From the NCBI RefSeq assembly GCF_963669205.1, contig NZ_OY769915.1:4438001-4502000 (forward strand): a DNA stretch of 64,000 bases, given 5' to 3'. The DNA comes from an uncultured Roseibium sp. (GTDB lineage: Bacteria > Pseudomonadota > Alphaproteobacteria > Rhizobiales > Stappiaceae). Shown here in pieces: positions 63,398 to 64,000 of the stretch. How positions within the stretch are numbered: the first letter of the stretch is position 1; each line of letters starts with the position of its first letter. The notes beneath the pieces were generated by a model that was not told where the DNA came from, did not search any database, and worked only from the letters and a program-made list of their open reading frames with translations. A program made the position numbers and the translations under genes.

Positions 63398-64000
63398 TTA
63401 TGGGGCCGCAGCCACAGGCGGCGCTGTCCTGATCTTCTTCGCCCGCTCGGCGAGATCCGCCTCGTCGCGTGCACACTCTTCGCGCCTGCGGCTCAGATCC
63501 TGCGTCAGGGCCTGAATGCGCGCCCAGGAATGTTCGTCCAGTTGTTCATCCGCATTTTCCAGCTCGCCGGAAAGCTCTACTTCAAGCGCATTCAATTCAA
63601 GCTGATCCAGGAAATGCAGATAAGCCGCCTCGACAAAATCTTCGGGCGGATTGGATTTCAAAAGCGGAAACCGGTGGTTCAATGCAGAGAACTCCGCCAT
63701 GCGCTGCTCCTGCAATCCGATCGTCTCCAGCATCATTTCGTTCATGACCTCGCGCAATGGCGCGTCGAAAGAGCTGGTCAGCTGGGCAATCGGCGACGCT
63801 TCCAGATCGTCGACGATCCGGCAGAGAACGTCTCGCAGCTGGAGGTGCAGGTCGTTGGTAAAGGGCAACCCGGAAAAACGCTCAAAATTCCGGTCGAGCA
63901 GATGCGGAAACCGCATGCACAGGCCGAGAACCAGCCGTTCCGTACCGAACGCATTACTGGTCGCCACCCGTTCCCGCACCAATCCGAGGCCGGCAGGACT
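63398..64000 (-). CDS. dnaG: DNA primase, C-terminal part (runs off right edge)
   Basis: The frame is open to the right window edge (SPAGLGLVRERVATSNAFG...) and ends at 63398, giving the last ~200 residues of DnaG. The region carries the helicase-binding domain (e.g. 'LLDRNFERFSGLPFTNDLHL', 'FVEAAYLHFLDQLE') that contacts DnaB, not the primase active site, which lies outside the window. Identification rests on the sequence pattern plus its place directly upstream of rpoD. Confidence 0.85.
   Translation of the reverse strand, partial: SPAGLGLVRERVATSNAFGTERLVLGLCMRFPHLLDRNFERFSGLPFTNDLHLQLRDVLCRIVDDLEASPIAQLTSSFDAPLREVMNEMMLETIGLQEQRMAEFSALNHRFPLLKSNPPEDFVEAAYLHFLDQLELNALEVELSGELENADEQLDEHSWARIQALTQDLSRRREECARDEADLAERAKKIRTAPPVAAAP

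Overview
The window reads as a chromosomal segment of a marine alphaproteobacterium, most likely of the Stappiaceae/Roseibium (Labrenzia) type. This is inferred from a generally GC-rich composition, the dnaG-rpoD arrangement at the right end, a DddL-type DMSP lyase, TRAP transport genes and the tRNA sequence. No species-level assignment is possible from the sequence alone.

Left part (1-15354): this looks like one end of a genomic island. A tRNA with anticodon CAT and encoded CCA (15278-15354, minus) is followed by a tyrosine-recombinase integrase that reads away from it and is cut off by an IS3-family element (13044-14267). Beyond the IS is a run of minus-strand genes of lower GC content: a winged-helix-like protein, a small secreted protein, an OmpA-domain protein, two periplasmic caspase-like proteases with DUF4384-like tails, a decayed duplicate of a protease 3' end, a 1252-residue SH3/WD40/Ig-like/caspase protein, a TRAP-type solute-binding protein without its permeases, and a second WD40-type protein running off the left edge. 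This secreted multi-caspase cluster is the best candidate for an undescribed system.

Middle-left (15355-24145): core genes. These are an AI-2E family permease, a SIMPL-domain protein, a GNAT acetyltransferase, the speD-speE spermidine operon, a chemoreceptor with an HBM-like sensor and an MFS transporter. A second unusual operon follows (24813-30073): an adenylate cyclase-TPR protein, a PAP2/vanadium-haloperoxidase-superfamily protein with twelve perfect Gly-Ser-Leu repeats, and a large subtilase.

Middle (30121-46020): a metal ABC transporter operon sits behind a cobalamin riboswitch and two tiny ORFs. Then come a sarcosine-oxidase-like enzyme, a pyrroline-5-carboxylate-reductase-like protein, an RpiR regulator divergent from a TRAP transporter with two matching operator palindromes, MlrC, a DSD1-type PLP aldolase, RidA and the DMSP lyase DddL. 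Convergent to these are a transglutaminase-like protein, an ArsP-like permease and an ArsR regulator with its operator.

Right part (46167-64000): a caspase/peptidoglycan-binding/C-type-lectin protein, an AraC regulator, a small oxidoreductase block with a divergent LysR, a DUF6428/ArsR-like pair sharing twin palindromes, an orphan membrane protein, a PAAR-M91 metalloprotease effector overlapping a Tat-exported protein, a DUF930 protein, rpoD and the 3' end of dnaG.
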